Assembly (NCBI GenBank): GCA_934476235.1
Contig: CAKSNL010000002.1
Location: forward strand, 248,001-312,000
Direction: 5' to 3'
DNA length: 64,000 nucleotides
From: an uncultured Clostridia bacterium
Lineage (GTDB): Bacteria > Bacillota > Clostridia > CAKSNL01 > HGM11501
Shown here: positions 24,398 through 32,531 of the stretch, in pieces
Position numbering within the stretch: position 1 is the first letter of the stretch
Layout: each line of letters starts with the position of its first letter
Position numbers and translations under genes: made by a program
Notes under the pieces: model-generated
What the model saw: only the letters and a program-made list of their open reading frames with translations
What the model was told of the DNA's origin: nothing
Databases searched by the model: none

Positions 24398-25819
24398 TTA
24401 TATGTCCGCTTCAATGGGGGCGCCGTGACCGCCGAAAATGAGCCAGTGCCCGGGCTCCAAGAGCGAGTAAAATTCCTTCCGCTCTCTTGCGGCAAGGCGG
24501 GGGTCGGTATCGACCGAGGTCATGAGGTACGGCGCCAATGAGTTAAACTCCTTCTGCTCCGGAGTGAAGCCCTTAAGGTTCACCAAAATGTCGCCCGTGA
24601 AGGCGATGTGAAGACGCTTTTCTATAAACACCGTTTCGCCGGGAACGTGCCCGCCCGGCGCTTCATGACAGGCAAAATTAAGCTCTCCGAAGGAAATGTC
24701 CCCGATGTGCGTGATATTTTTTACGGACTTTTTAAGTCCTCCGATAACGCGGAGAGCGTTTATGTCGAGGGGCTTATAGTGCGACAGTATCTTGCTGATT
24801 CTGACATACGGCGCGTGAAGGGGATTTCGCTCCCTTATGTTTGCGGTGCCGGACGAGTCCGAAATAAAATTGTCAAAGCACTTTTGGCTCACATAAATCT
24901 CGGGGAAATATTCGGCTATTCCCACATGGTCAATGTCCGCATGAGTCAAAGCGAGCGAACGCTTGAGAAAGCCAAATCCGGGGCAGAGCGCCTTTATAAG
25001 GCGGAGCGTTTCCTCTTTGTACGAGGCAAAGCCCCCGTCAAAAACCAAAAGGTCGCTTCCCGAGCGGAGGAGGCAGACGTTGCTGCCGACCGGCGGCTCG
25101 ATAAGCGTTATCTCGGTGCCGGAAACAGAGTAATTAGTGACGCGGGGAGAGAATGCCTCGCCCTTATAAAGCGTCATCGCCTCGGCAAATTTTCCTATGT
25201 ATTCAAAGGTCTTGTACGGAGGAAGGTCATTTTTCGTGAGTAGCTCCATGATGAGGTTTGAATCTATCGTGAGGCGGCGTTTTTCTTTTTCGTCAAGCTT
25301 TAAAAGAGACGATATTCTGTTTGCAAAGGAAACGTAGAAAACCGTGTTGTCAAGCGAGATTCCGGAGGGGTCATAGTCTAAGACTTCAACGTCGCAGAGC
25401 TTGGAGGCTTCGGCTAAAAATGCGGAAATCTCGTCGTTTTCCTTTATGAAAAGCCCCATTTTAAAAAGCTGAAAGCCGCTCCCGTCGGACTCGGAGCTTA
25501 AATATGAAATGTTGATGCTGAATTTTTCGATAAGCTCCAAAACCGGGCAGAGAGTGCCGGGCTTATCCGCTAATTTGAACTGCAAAAGGATGACTCTGCC
25601 GCTTCCCGTGCTTTGAAGGTAGCCGATCTCGCGAAGGCGCAGAGCGGCTTTCTCCATGGCGGCTTTTTCGCCCTCCGCTTCGATAAAGAGCATGTGCGAG
25701 TCAAGCGCCTTGTTATAGCTCACGCGCGTAATGTTAAGCCCGAGCCCGGAGAAAATTTTCCCGGCGGTCAAAAATGCGCCGACCTTATTTGGCATTGTGG
25801 TAAGAAATGTCTTTTTCAT
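24398..25819 (-). CDS. Two ACT-like domains fused to a metallo-beta-lactamase-fold hydrolase
   Basis: A 473-residue protein. Residues 1-75 (MKKTFLTTMPNKVGAFLTAG) and about 76-150 (LLQFKLADKPGTLCPVLELI) are ACT-like ligand-binding domains. The rest is a metallo-beta-lactamase fold with THADIDHVG (an HxDxDH variant of HxHxDH), a second His in APGGHVPGE, TGDILVNLKG and the late GGHG. ACT domains usually bind amino acids, so the hydrolase may be under amino-acid control (inference). The frame extends to 25987, but ATG 25819 has AGAGGTG and a good promoter. The substrate is unknown. Confidence 0.8.
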   Translation of the reverse strand: MKKTFLTTMPNKVGAFLTAGKIFSGLGLNITRVSYNKALDSHMLFIEAEGEKAAMEKAALRLREIGYLQSTGSGRVILLQFKLADKPGTLCPVLELIEKFSINISYLSSESDGSGFQLFKMGLFIKENDEISAFLAEASKLCDVEVLDYDPSGISLDNTVFYVSFANRISSLLKLDEKEKRRLTIDSNLIMELLTKNDLPPYKTFEYIGKFAEAMTLYKGEAFSPRVTNYSVSGTEITLIEPPVGSNVCLLRSGSDLLVFDGGFASYKEETLRLIKALCPGFGFLKRSLALTHADIDHVGIAEYFPEIYVSQKCFDNFISDSSGTANIRERNPLHAPYVRISKILSHYKPLDINALRVIGGLKKSVKNITHIGDISFGELNFACHEAPGGHVPGETVFIEKRLHIAFTGDILVNLKGFTPEQKEFNSLAPYLMTSVDTDPRLAARERKEFYSLLEPGHWLIFGGHGAPIEADI

Positions 25820-25838
25820 TTGAAGCACCTCTTTTGCT

Positions 25839-25867
25839 ATTATAGCAAAAAAAGCGTGAAATGTAAA
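25839..25867 (-). promoter_or_regulatory. Sigma-A promoter of the ACT-metallo-beta-lactamase gene
   Basis: On the minus strand, TTTACA (25867-25862), 17 bases and TATAAT (25844-25839). The -10 lies inside the palindrome TTTTGCTA/TAGCAAAA (25832-25850). Confidence 0.7.
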
Positions 25868-25980
25868 GGACGGATTGCGTTTTGCTGTGCGCATAGATAT
25901 GGCGGGACGAATGTTACGATTCGGATAATCAAAATACAGACACACAAAAAATATGCAATTTGTTTTTCGGTATTTATACA

Positions 25981-26009
25981 TTGACAACGCTTTGTATTAT
26001 CACTATATT
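25981..26009 (+). promoter_or_regulatory. Sigma-A promoter of tyrosine recombinase 1
   Basis: TTGACA (25981-25986), 17 bases, TATATT (26004-26009). It lies outside the invertible segment, so recombinase expression would not depend on switch orientation. Confidence 0.7.
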
Positions 26010-26051
26010 GCTTATAAATGGTAGAATGTATCAAAGGAGTTGTCAGACACA

Positions 26052-26891
26052 ATGAAAAAAATTACAAAAAAGGCAATCAAGAAATTTAAGGAGTATCTGA
26101 TTGATGAAGAAAAGGGTGAAGCAACACTTGAAAAATATATTCGGGATGTGGAAGCCTTTGTATCTTGGCTGGGAGAAAATGAAATTAATAAGGTAAAAGT
26201 GTTGGAATATAAAAAGCACCTGATAGCCGGATATGCTCCGGCGAGTGTTAATTCCATGCTTTCTTCGCTTAACAGTTTTTTTGAGTATGTCGGGGAGTTT
26301 GAATTAAAGGTTAAAAACATAAAGATTCAAAAACAGATATTCGCAAAGAATGAAAAGGATTTGACCAAAGAGGAATATTACAGACTGCTTACAGAGGCAA
26401 GAACAAACGGCAACCGCAAACTGTATCTGATTATGCAAACAATATGCGCTACCGGCATAAGGGTAAGTGAGCTTTGTTACATAAATGTGGAATCGTTGAA
26501 ATACGGAAGAACAGAGGTACACATGAAGGGGAAGCTTCGCGTTATTCTTATTCCGGACAAGCTTTGCAAAATCCTGAAAGCCTATGCCGCAGAGAAAAAA
26601 ATAAAAAGCGGAAGCATTTTCGTGACGAAAACAGGCAAACCGCTTGACAGAACAAATATATGGCGAATGATGAAATCGCTTTGTAAAAGTGCCGGAGTGA
26701 ACGGTAAAAAAGTCTTTCCCCATAACCTCAGACACCTTTTTGCGCGCACTTTTTATTCTGTTGAAAAAGATATAGTGCGGCTTGCCGATATACTCGGTCA
26801 TTCCTCTGTGAACACCACCCGGATTTACACGATGGAAACATGGGAGATTTGCCGCAGACAGATACAGAAGCTCGGACTTTTGCGTTGCTGA
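26052..26891 (+). CDS. Tyrosine recombinase 1 (candidate DNA invertase of switch 1)
   Basis: A 279-residue phage-integrase-fold recombinase. It has an N-terminal SAM-like core-binding domain (about 1-85) and a catalytic domain with Arg in TGIRVSEL, Lys in MKGKLR, HNLRH, LGHSSVNTT and the nucleophile Tyr in RIYTM. AAAGGAG lies 12 bases before the ATG. It ends 31 bases before the left inverted repeat of an invertible promoter segment. The second recombinase (45532) is a close paralogue with the same length and the same C-terminus QIQKLGLLRC. Small stand-alone recombinases beside inverted repeats are typical of phase-variation invertases. No phage or conjugation genes are nearby. Confidence 0.93.
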   Translation: MKKITKKAIKKFKEYLIDEEKGEATLEKYIRDVEAFVSWLGENEINKVKVLEYKKHLIAGYAPASVNSMLSSLNSFFEYVGEFELKVKNIKIQKQIFAKNEKDLTKEEYYRLLTEARTNGNRKLYLIMQTICATGIRVSELCYINVESLKYGRTEVHMKGKLRVILIPDKLCKILKAYAAEKKIKSGSIFVTKTGKPLDRTNIWRMMKSLCKSAGVNGKKVFPHNLRHLFARTFYSVEKDIVRLADILGHSSVNTTRIYTMETWEICRRQIQKLGLLRC

Positions 26892-26922
26892 AAAACAACG
26901 GATTTTAATGGTTGGAAAGATG

Positions 26923-26946
26923 CAACATAATAAGAATTATGTTGTA
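26923..26946 (+). repeat. Left inverted repeat of switch 1
   Basis: A 24-bp element that is the exact reverse complement of 27172-27195. Internally it has arms CAACATAAT and ATTATGTTG around the 4-base centre AAGA, the layout of a tyrosine recombinase core site. The asymmetric centre sets the orientation. Confidence 0.93.
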
Positions 26947-26972
26947 TGACATCTGAAATGTTTGCAAAAAAT

Positions 26973-27003
26973 AAAACACTCTTCCTTTGCGGTTGAGTGT
27001 TTT
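26973..27003. terminator. Stem-loop inside switch 1
   Basis: AAAACACTC (26973-26981) pairs with GAGTGTTTT (26995-27003). It can form on either strand and would insulate the segment from recombinase 1 transcription. Confidence 0.5.
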
Positions 27004-27025
27004 GAGGGATTTATAAGCATTATTT

Positions 27026-27064
27026 TCAGACCAATACTTTTTATAAAGTCATTGGTCTGATTTT
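27026..27064 (+). terminator. Terminator-like hairpin inside switch 1
   Basis: A 10-bp stem TCAGACCAAT (27026-27035) / ATTGGTCTGA (27051-27060) followed by TTTT. It lies upstream of the invertible promoter and could block readthrough from recombinase 1 into the operon. Confidence 0.5.
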
Positions 27065-27109
27065 GCATGTCTTAAATCAGGGAAAGATGAAGATAACTGT
27101 CTGAAACAG

Positions 27110-27138
27110 TTGACAACTTCCCTGAAAAGTGATATAAT
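27110..27138 (+). promoter_or_regulatory. Invertible promoter of operon 1 (ON orientation)
   Basis: Perfect consensus TTGACA (27110-27115), 17 bases, TATAAT (27133-27138). The start site would be near 27145, so the mRNA leader contains the right inverted repeat, which folds as a hairpin before the helicase ribosome site. Confidence 0.88.
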
Positions 27139-27171
27139 TTATAAGCAATTTATATTGGTTAGTCATATTTT

Positions 27172-27195
27172 TACAACATAATTCTTATTATGTTG
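27172..27195 (-). repeat. Right inverted repeat of switch 1
   Basis: The exact reverse complement of 26923-26946, with centre TCTT on the plus strand. It lies 9 bases before the AAGGAGG of the helicase gene. Confidence 0.93.
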
Positions 27196-27222
27196 TATGG
27201 CGGCAAGGAGGTGTATTTTTGT

Positions 27223-29715
27223 ATGCAAACAGAACTGTACAGTCACAACAAAAGAGCATATGAAAACGCCGTTTCCTTACTTGAAACACGCAAAAAAGCT
27301 GCCGTGATACACCCGACCGGAACGGGAAAATCGTTTATTGCATTTAAGCTTTGCGAGGACAATCCGGATAAAAAAATCTGCTGGCTCTCTCCGTCGGAAT
27401 ACATTTTTTCAACTCAGCTTGAAAACCTTAAAAAGGCTTCAGGCGGCTGTACGCCCGAAAATATCAGCTTCTTCACATATACAAAGCTTATGAACATGGA
27501 AAAAACCGAGATTTCCGAAATAAAACCCGATTATATAATCTTAGACGAATTTCACCGCTGCGGTGCCGAGATGTGGGGACAGGGGGTAGACAGGCTGCTG
27601 TCCGAATACCCGGACACTCCGGTCATGGGTTTATCCGCAACCGCGATACGCTATCTTGACAATCAGAGAAATATGGCGGACGAGCTGTTCGACGGCAATA
27701 TTGCCTCGGAAATGACACTCGGAGAGGCAATAGCTCTCGGAATACTTGCACCGCCGAAGTACGTTCTTTCGGCTTTTTCATGCGAAAAGGATTTAATACG
27801 GTACAAAAAGCGGGTTATGTGCGCCAAAAGCCGTGCGGTGCGGAATGAGGGCGAAAAGTATCTTGAGGCACTCAAAAGGGCGCTTGAAAAGGCGGACGGA
27901 CTTGACGTGATCTTTGACAAACACATGACCGAACGCACGGGAAAGTATATTATTTTCTGCGCCGGTTACGAGCATATGTGCCGTATGCGCGAGCTTTCGG
28001 GAGACTGGTTCGGCAAGGTCGATAAAGCATCGCACATATACTCGATGTATTCCGAAGATCCGTCATCTGACATGGCATTTAAAAGCTTCAGAGACGATAA
28101 TGACAACACGCATCTTAAGCTTCTTTACTGCATAGACGCGCTTAACGAAGGCGTTCATGTTGACGGTGTAAGCGGAGTGATTCTTTTGCGCCCTACCGTA
28201 TCGCCGATAATATACAAACAGCAGATAGGCAGAGCATTGCAGACAGGCATAAAACGATCCTCTGTCATTTTTGATATTGTGTTAAACATTGAAAATCTTC
28301 ACAGCATAGGTTCTGTTGAAGAGGAAATGCAGATCGCGACCTCCTATTACCGTTCCCTCGGACTGGGAGACAGCATTGTAAAAGAGCATTTTGAGATCAT
28401 TGATGAAGTGCACGATTGTCTTGAACTTTTTTATAGGCTTGGCGAAACGCTTTCGGCTTCATGGAGTCTTATGTACGAAAAGGCAAAGGAATACTATGAC
28501 GAAAACGGAAATTTAGACATTCCGAAACGCTATGTCACGCCCGACGGTTACACTCTCGGCGCATGGATCGGCACGCAGCGCTTAGTCTATGCCGGCAAAA
28601 TCAGCGGTATTCTGACGGAGGGGCAGATAAAAAAGCTTGACAAGATCGGTATGCGCTGGGAAAACGTCCGCGATACGGCGTGGCAGAAATATTTTGACGC
28701 AGCGAAAGCCTATCGTGAAGAAAACGGCAATCTCAACATACCCGCGTCATATGTAACCAAAGACAAAATAAAACTCGGGATGTGGATAATGAATCTGCGC
28801 ACGGCAAAGAAAAACGGTTTTAACAAGCGTTATCTTACCGACGAAAGAATATCGGCTCTTGATTCCATCGGAATGATCTGGAAAGTTGCGGATTATATGT
28901 GGCAGCGCTATTACGGAGCCTGTCTGACATATTACGGCTTAAACGGCAATCTGGATGTACCGGGAGATTATGTCACACCCGACGGCATACGTTTGGGACG
29001 CTGGATCGGTAATATCCGCACCGAACACAAAAACGGCGGCGGACGGTTCTCAAAAGAACAGATATCGGCTCTTGAGGAGCTTGGAATAGTCTGGGATAAA
29101 AAGTATGAGAAAGAATGGAACAGATACTGCGAAGCTGCTGAGGTATATTACAAAACGCACGGTAATTTAAATGTACCGGCAATATACAAAACGGCGGACG
29201 GTCTTTTTCTCGGAAGATGGATTGACCGCCAAAGACGAAATACAAAAATATCCGAAGCGCGAAAAGCGAAGCTCGACCGTATCGGCATGGTATGGCAAAA
29301 GGAAGATTCCTGGAATATACGGTTCAGGCTCTTAAAGCGATATTTTGATGAAAACGGAAACATTGACATAGCAACAAATTTCGTGACAGACGGGATATGG
29401 CTCGGCAAATGGATATCGGAGCAGAAGAAAAAATACAAAAGCGGAAAACTGCCCGAAGAACATGTGCGAATGCTTGAAACACTGGGGATAAAATGGGACT
29501 CCGATATTCACAGAAAGTATGATGAAATATGGGACGGTCATTTTGATAAAATAAGGTCAATTTCGGACAGCTCCGGACTTAAGGCTGACATGGACGATAC
29601 GGCAAAGGAAACCAAAAAGCTCAACGCATGGCTGAGGGTGCAGCGTAAAAACTACAGGGACGGAAAACTGTCTGCCGACAGAATAAGCAAGCTGCGTTCT
29701 GTCGGAATCGTCTGA
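27223..29715 (+). CDS. SF2 helicase-like protein with six helicase-associated repeats
   Basis: An 830-residue protein. The N-terminal superfamily 2 helicase core has Walker A PTGTGKS (31-37), DEFH (108-111) in place of DEAH, GLSAT (136-140) and motif VI QQIGRALQ (333-340). From about residue 412 on there are six helicase-associated (HA, PF03457-type) repeats of ~65 residues, each with YxxxNGNLxxP and GxWIxxxR; the last is degenerate. AAGGAGG is 11 bases before the ATG. It is the first gene after the invertible promoter and is followed by glycan genes. Nucleic-acid target and role are unknown. Confidence 0.85.
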   Translation: MQTELYSHNKRAYENAVSLLETRKKAAVIHPTGTGKSFIAFKLCEDNPDKKICWLSPSEYIFSTQLENLKKASGGCTPENISFFTYTKLMNMEKTEISEIKPDYIILDEFHRCGAEMWGQGVDRLLSEYPDTPVMGLSATAIRYLDNQRNMADELFDGNIASEMTLGEAIALGILAPPKYVLSAFSCEKDLIRYKKRVMCAKSRAVRNEGEKYLEALKRALEKADGLDVIFDKHMTERTGKYIIFCAGYEHMCRMRELSGDWFGKVDKASHIYSMYSEDPSSDMAFKSFRDDNDNTHLKLLYCIDALNEGVHVDGVSGVILLRPTVSPIIYKQQIGRALQTGIKRSSVIFDIVLNIENLHSIGSVEEEMQIATSYYRSLGLGDSIVKEHFEIIDEVHDCLELFYRLGETLSASWSLMYEKAKEYYDENGNLDIPKRYVTPDGYTLGAWIGTQRLVYAGKISGILTEGQIKKLDKIGMRWENVRDTAWQKYFDAAKAYREENGNLNIPASYVTKDKIKLGMWIMNLRTAKKNGFNKRYLTDERISALDSIGMIWKVADYMWQRYYGACLTYYGLNGNLDVPGDYVTPDGIRLGRWIGNIRTEHKNGGGRFSKEQISALEELGIVWDKKYEKEWNRYCEAAEVYYKTHGNLNVPAIYKTADGLFLGRWIDRQRRNTKISEARKAKLDRIGMVWQKEDSWNIRFRLLKRYFDENGNIDIATNFVTDGIWLGKWISEQKKKYKSGKLPEEHVRMLETLGIKWDSDIHRKYDEIWDGHFDKIRSISDSSGLKADMDDTAKETKKLNAWLRVQRKNYRDGKLSADRISKLRSVGIV

Positions 29716-29751
29716 AAAGGCGGAAAAAGATAATGACGGGGAGGAGAAGCA

Positions 29752-30588
29752 GTGCCGCTTACACTAATATATATAACCAATGATCCTGCTGTGGGTTTGA
29801 TTGCCGAGAAAAACGGCGTTGACCGCATCATGATCGATCTTGAAACGCTCGGCAAAGAAGAACGGCAGAAAAACATGAACTCGGTGAAATCGCACCACAG
29901 TATCAGCGATATAGAGGCAGTTTCAAATGTACTGACGAAATCTTCGGTACTTGTCCGTGTCAACCCGATAAATCCGGATTCTGTAAGAGAGATAGAAAAA
30001 GTCATTGCTGCCGGGGCGGATATGATAATGCTCCCCATGTGGAAAAGCGCCGAGACTGTGAAAGAATTTTTAAATATTGTAAACCGCCGTGTGAAAACCA
30101 TGCTGCTTCTTGAAACAAAGGAGGCGGCAGAATGCATTGATGAGGTTCTTGCCATGGGCGGATTCGACGAAATACATATCGGATTGAATGACCTGCACTT
30201 AAGCTTGGGACTTACTTTTATGTTTGAGCCGCTTGCTGACGGCACAGTGGAAATGCTATGCGGCAAATTCCGGAAAGCCGGTATTCCTTACGGATTCGGC
30301 GGCATTGCGCGTATCGGCGAAGGAATGCTGCCTGCCGAAAAGATTGTTATGGAGCATTACAGACTCGGGTCGACCAAAGCGATTCTTTCAAGAAGCTTTT
30401 GCAATACCGATGAGGTCAAGGATATAAGGAAAGTAGAGTCCATCTTCTCCGAAAACATGGCAAAATTGCGCAACTATGAAAATTCGCTTTTTAACAAAAC
30501 GAAAGCCGAGTACACGGAAAATACCGAGTCGGTAAAAAAATGCGTGGCACAGATTGCCGAAAAAATCAAGGAGAAAAAAGCAAGATGA
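29752..30588 (+). CDS. HpcH/HpaI aldolase/citrate lyase-family protein
   Basis: A 278-residue TIM-barrel protein. Family features are VDRIMIDLET near the N-terminus, the Arg in VLVRVNPIN, ADMIMLPMW, the metal-binding Glu in LLLETKEA and Asp in IHIGLNDLH. Members cleave or form C-C bonds next to a keto or oxo acid. The start is GTG with GGGGAGGAG upstream. It overlaps the next gene (ATGA). Together with the PLP decarboxylase and aminotransferase nearby it may make an unusual precursor for the glycan (inference). Confidence 0.82.
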   Translation: MPLTLIYITNDPAVGLIAEKNGVDRIMIDLETLGKEERQKNMNSVKSHHSISDIEAVSNVLTKSSVLVRVNPINPDSVREIEKVIAAGADMIMLPMWKSAETVKEFLNIVNRRVKTMLLLETKEAAECIDEVLAMGGFDEIHIGLNDLHLSLGLTFMFEPLADGTVEMLCGKFRKAGIPYGFGGIARIGEGMLPAEKIVMEHYRLGSTKAILSRSFCNTDEVKDIRKVESIFSENMAKLRNYENSLFNKTKAEYTENTESVKKCVAQIAEKIKEKKAR

Positions 30589-31796
30589 CACAAGAATCAT
30601 TAAAACAGCTTTCCGCTCAGGTGGGGGACGCTTTCTACATGCTTGACAGCGGGCAATTTAAAAAGAATTTTGCTGAGCTGAAAGCGGAATTTACTAAAAT
30701 CTATCCGGATTTCAACATTGCATATTCCTATAAAACGAACTATACACCGAAGCTTTGCCGAATCGTCAATGAACTCGGGGGCTTTGCCGAGGTTGTGTCG
30801 GATATGGAAATGGAAATTGCTCTGCGCATCGGGGCAGAGCCTGAGAAAATCATCTGGAACGGTCCGTACAAGAACTTTAAAAAAGTTGAGCAGCTGCTTG
30901 TCATGGGCGGCACGGTCAATATAGATTCCGCGTATGAAATTGATCTTGTTGCGGATATAGCGGACAGATACCCGAATCATAAGCTCAATGTCGGGATACG
31001 CTGTAATTTTGATGTCGGCGACGGTGTTGTGTCAAGATTCGGCTTTGACATAGAATCCGATGATTTTAAGAGAGCGCTCTCATTGTTTGAAGGGCACAAA
31101 AACCTTTATCTTATCGGATTGCAGTGCCATTTTGCCACACGCCGGCTGGAAACGTGGAGACCCCGTGCAGAAGGTATGCTTTCACTTATTGATAAACTTG
31201 GAATTGTTCCGGAGCATATTGACCTCGGAGGCGGACTGTTCGGGAAGATGGATGATTTTCTCAAAGCGCAGTTTGATTCGGAAATCCCGACATACAGACA
31301 GTATGCCGAGGCGGTTGCTCCCGTTTTTGCGGAGCATTTTAAAAATGCAGAAAAGAAGCCGCTGCTTTTGATTGAGCCGGGCAGCGCGCTTGTCGGAGAT
31401 TGTATGAGCTTTGCCTCAAAAGTTATTAATATCAAAGAAGTCCGCGGAAAGGCTATTGCCACGCTGCTCGGCAGTATCTACAATATCAACCCCACGCTCA
31501 ATAAAAAGAATCCGCCGATAGAGGTTTTTGCTATGGGTGAAGAACAGAAAGAATATGCGGATTTGGATTTCGGAGGCTTCACCTGCATTGAATCCGACTA
31601 TCTTTATCGACATTATGACGGCAAACTTGCCAAGGGAGATATGGCAGTATTTAAAAATGCGGGCTCTTACTCGGTTGTCTTGAAGCCGCCGTTTATTCTT
31701 CCGAACTTTCCCGTGATAGACATTTCCGGGGGGCAGGTTGAATTGATAAAACGCGGAGAGACTTTTGATGATCTGTTCCATACATTCAGCTTTTAA
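30585..31796 (+). CDS. PLP-dependent decarboxylase, fold type III (LysA/ornithine decarboxylase superfamily)
   Basis: A 403-residue alanine-racemase-fold enzyme. The PLP lysine is Lys50 in AYSYKTN, with FGFDI, the glycine loop LGGGLFG, EPGSALVGD (the usual EPGR has Ser) and the C-terminal CIESDYLY that supplies a catalytic Cys in this family. The ATG overlaps the previous stop, and AAGGAG precedes it. LysA-like enzymes act on diaminopimelate, ornithine, arginine or related substrates. A lysA role in lysine synthesis is less likely given the glycan context, but the substrate cannot be read from sequence. Confidence 0.82.
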   Translation: MTQESLKQLSAQVGDAFYMLDSGQFKKNFAELKAEFTKIYPDFNIAYSYKTNYTPKLCRIVNELGGFAEVVSDMEMEIALRIGAEPEKIIWNGPYKNFKKVEQLLVMGGTVNIDSAYEIDLVADIADRYPNHKLNVGIRCNFDVGDGVVSRFGFDIESDDFKRALSLFEGHKNLYLIGLQCHFATRRLETWRPRAEGMLSLIDKLGIVPEHIDLGGGLFGKMDDFLKAQFDSEIPTYRQYAEAVAPVFAEHFKNAEKKPLLLIEPGSALVGDCMSFASKVINIKEVRGKAIATLLGSIYNINPTLNKKNPPIEVFAMGEEQKEYADLDFGGFTCIESDYLYRHYDGKLAKGDMAVFKNAGSYSVVLKPPFILPNFPVIDISGGQVELIKRGETFDDLFHTFSF

Positions 31797-31805
31797 GGGG
31801 TTAAG

Positions 31806-32531
31806 ATGTGGTATTTACTGAATAAATTTTTAAAAAGATTTTTTGATGTATTGCTTTGCTCCGCGGCACTGATTATTTTACTGCCCGTTTGGTTAATCAT
31901 TGCGGCTGCCGTAAAATGTGACAGCAAGGGTCCGGTACTCTTTGCACAGGAAAGACGGACCAAGGACGGAAAGCTTTTTAAAATGTATAAGTTCCGGTCC
32001 ATGGTAGTCAATGCCGAAAGTATGGGGGCGGGGTTGTTTAATTACAAAGACGATCCTCGCGTCACGAAAGTGGGGCGTTTCCTCCGTAACAGCAGCCTTG
32101 ATGAATTGCCGCAACTATGGAACGTGGTAAAAGGCGACCTTTCATTGGTCGGTCCGCGCCCGTGCGTATCGTATGAGCTCGGAGATTTTGAAACACTCAA
32201 CAAAAAGTATAAAAAGCGTTTTGAAGTCAGAGGCGGAATCACGGGACTTGCTCAGATAAAGGGCAGAAACGAAAATTCCTGGGATGAAAAGGTTACATAC
32301 GATAACATTTATATTGACCAATTCAAAAAGCAGGGCGTTCTGCTCGATATAAAAATACTTTTAGGAACTGCCGCGAAGGTCTTTAAGAAACAGGACATTT
32401 ACGAGGAAAAGCAAAGCGAAGAAATGAATGACGCGGAAGCCGCGAAATACGCAGAAGAAGAAATTATCCGTATTGCGCATTTGCCGGATGAGGAAACCGC
32501 CCAAAAAACAGAAACAGAGGTTAGAATATGA
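31806..32531 (+). CDS. Polyprenyl phosphate sugar-1-phosphate transferase (monotopic PGT), operon 1
   Basis: A 241-residue initiating phosphoglycosyl transferase (PF02397). It has one N-terminal re-entrant membrane helix (about 12-36), RRTKDGKLFKMYKFRSM, the catalytic Asp-Glu in SLDELPQLWNV, GDLSLVGPRP and the GLAQIKGRN segment. It transfers a sugar phosphate from a UDP-sugar to undecaprenyl phosphate and so starts the repeat unit. The last ~45 residues are an extra Glu-rich tail beyond the normal domain end. It overlaps the aminotransferase gene by 4 bases. Confidence 0.92.
   Translation: MWYLLNKFLKRFFDVLLCSAALIILLPVWLIIAAAVKCDSKGPVLFAQERRTKDGKLFKMYKFRSMVVNAESMGAGLFNYKDDPRVTKVGRFLRNSSLDELPQLWNVVKGDLSLVGPRPCVSYELGDFETLNKKYKKRFEVRGGITGLAQIKGRNENSWDEKVTYDNIYIDQFKKQGVLLDIKILLGTAAKVFKKQDIYEEKQSEEMNDAEAAKYAEEEIIRIAHLPDEETAQKTETEVRI

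Larger units (their letters stand above)
26947..27171. other. Invertible promoter segment of switch 1 (225 bp)
   Basis: This gene-free stretch between recombinase 1 and the helicase gene is bounded by a perfect 24-bp inverted repeat pair. It holds two stem-loops and one near-consensus promoter pointing right, so the orientation seen is ON for the operon at 27223. If flipped, the promoter would point into the 3' end of recombinase 1. Confidence 0.85.

Noticed and set aside
24608..25243. 211-codon plus-strand frame
   Set aside because: It lies entirely opposite the metallo-beta-lactamase-fold gene, whose motifs are clear. The plus-strand product has no recognisable feature.
27223..29715. Restriction-modification or CRISPR effector system around the helicase
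   Set aside because: No methylase, nuclease, specificity subunit or cas gene is adjacent; the following genes are metabolic and glycan enzymes.
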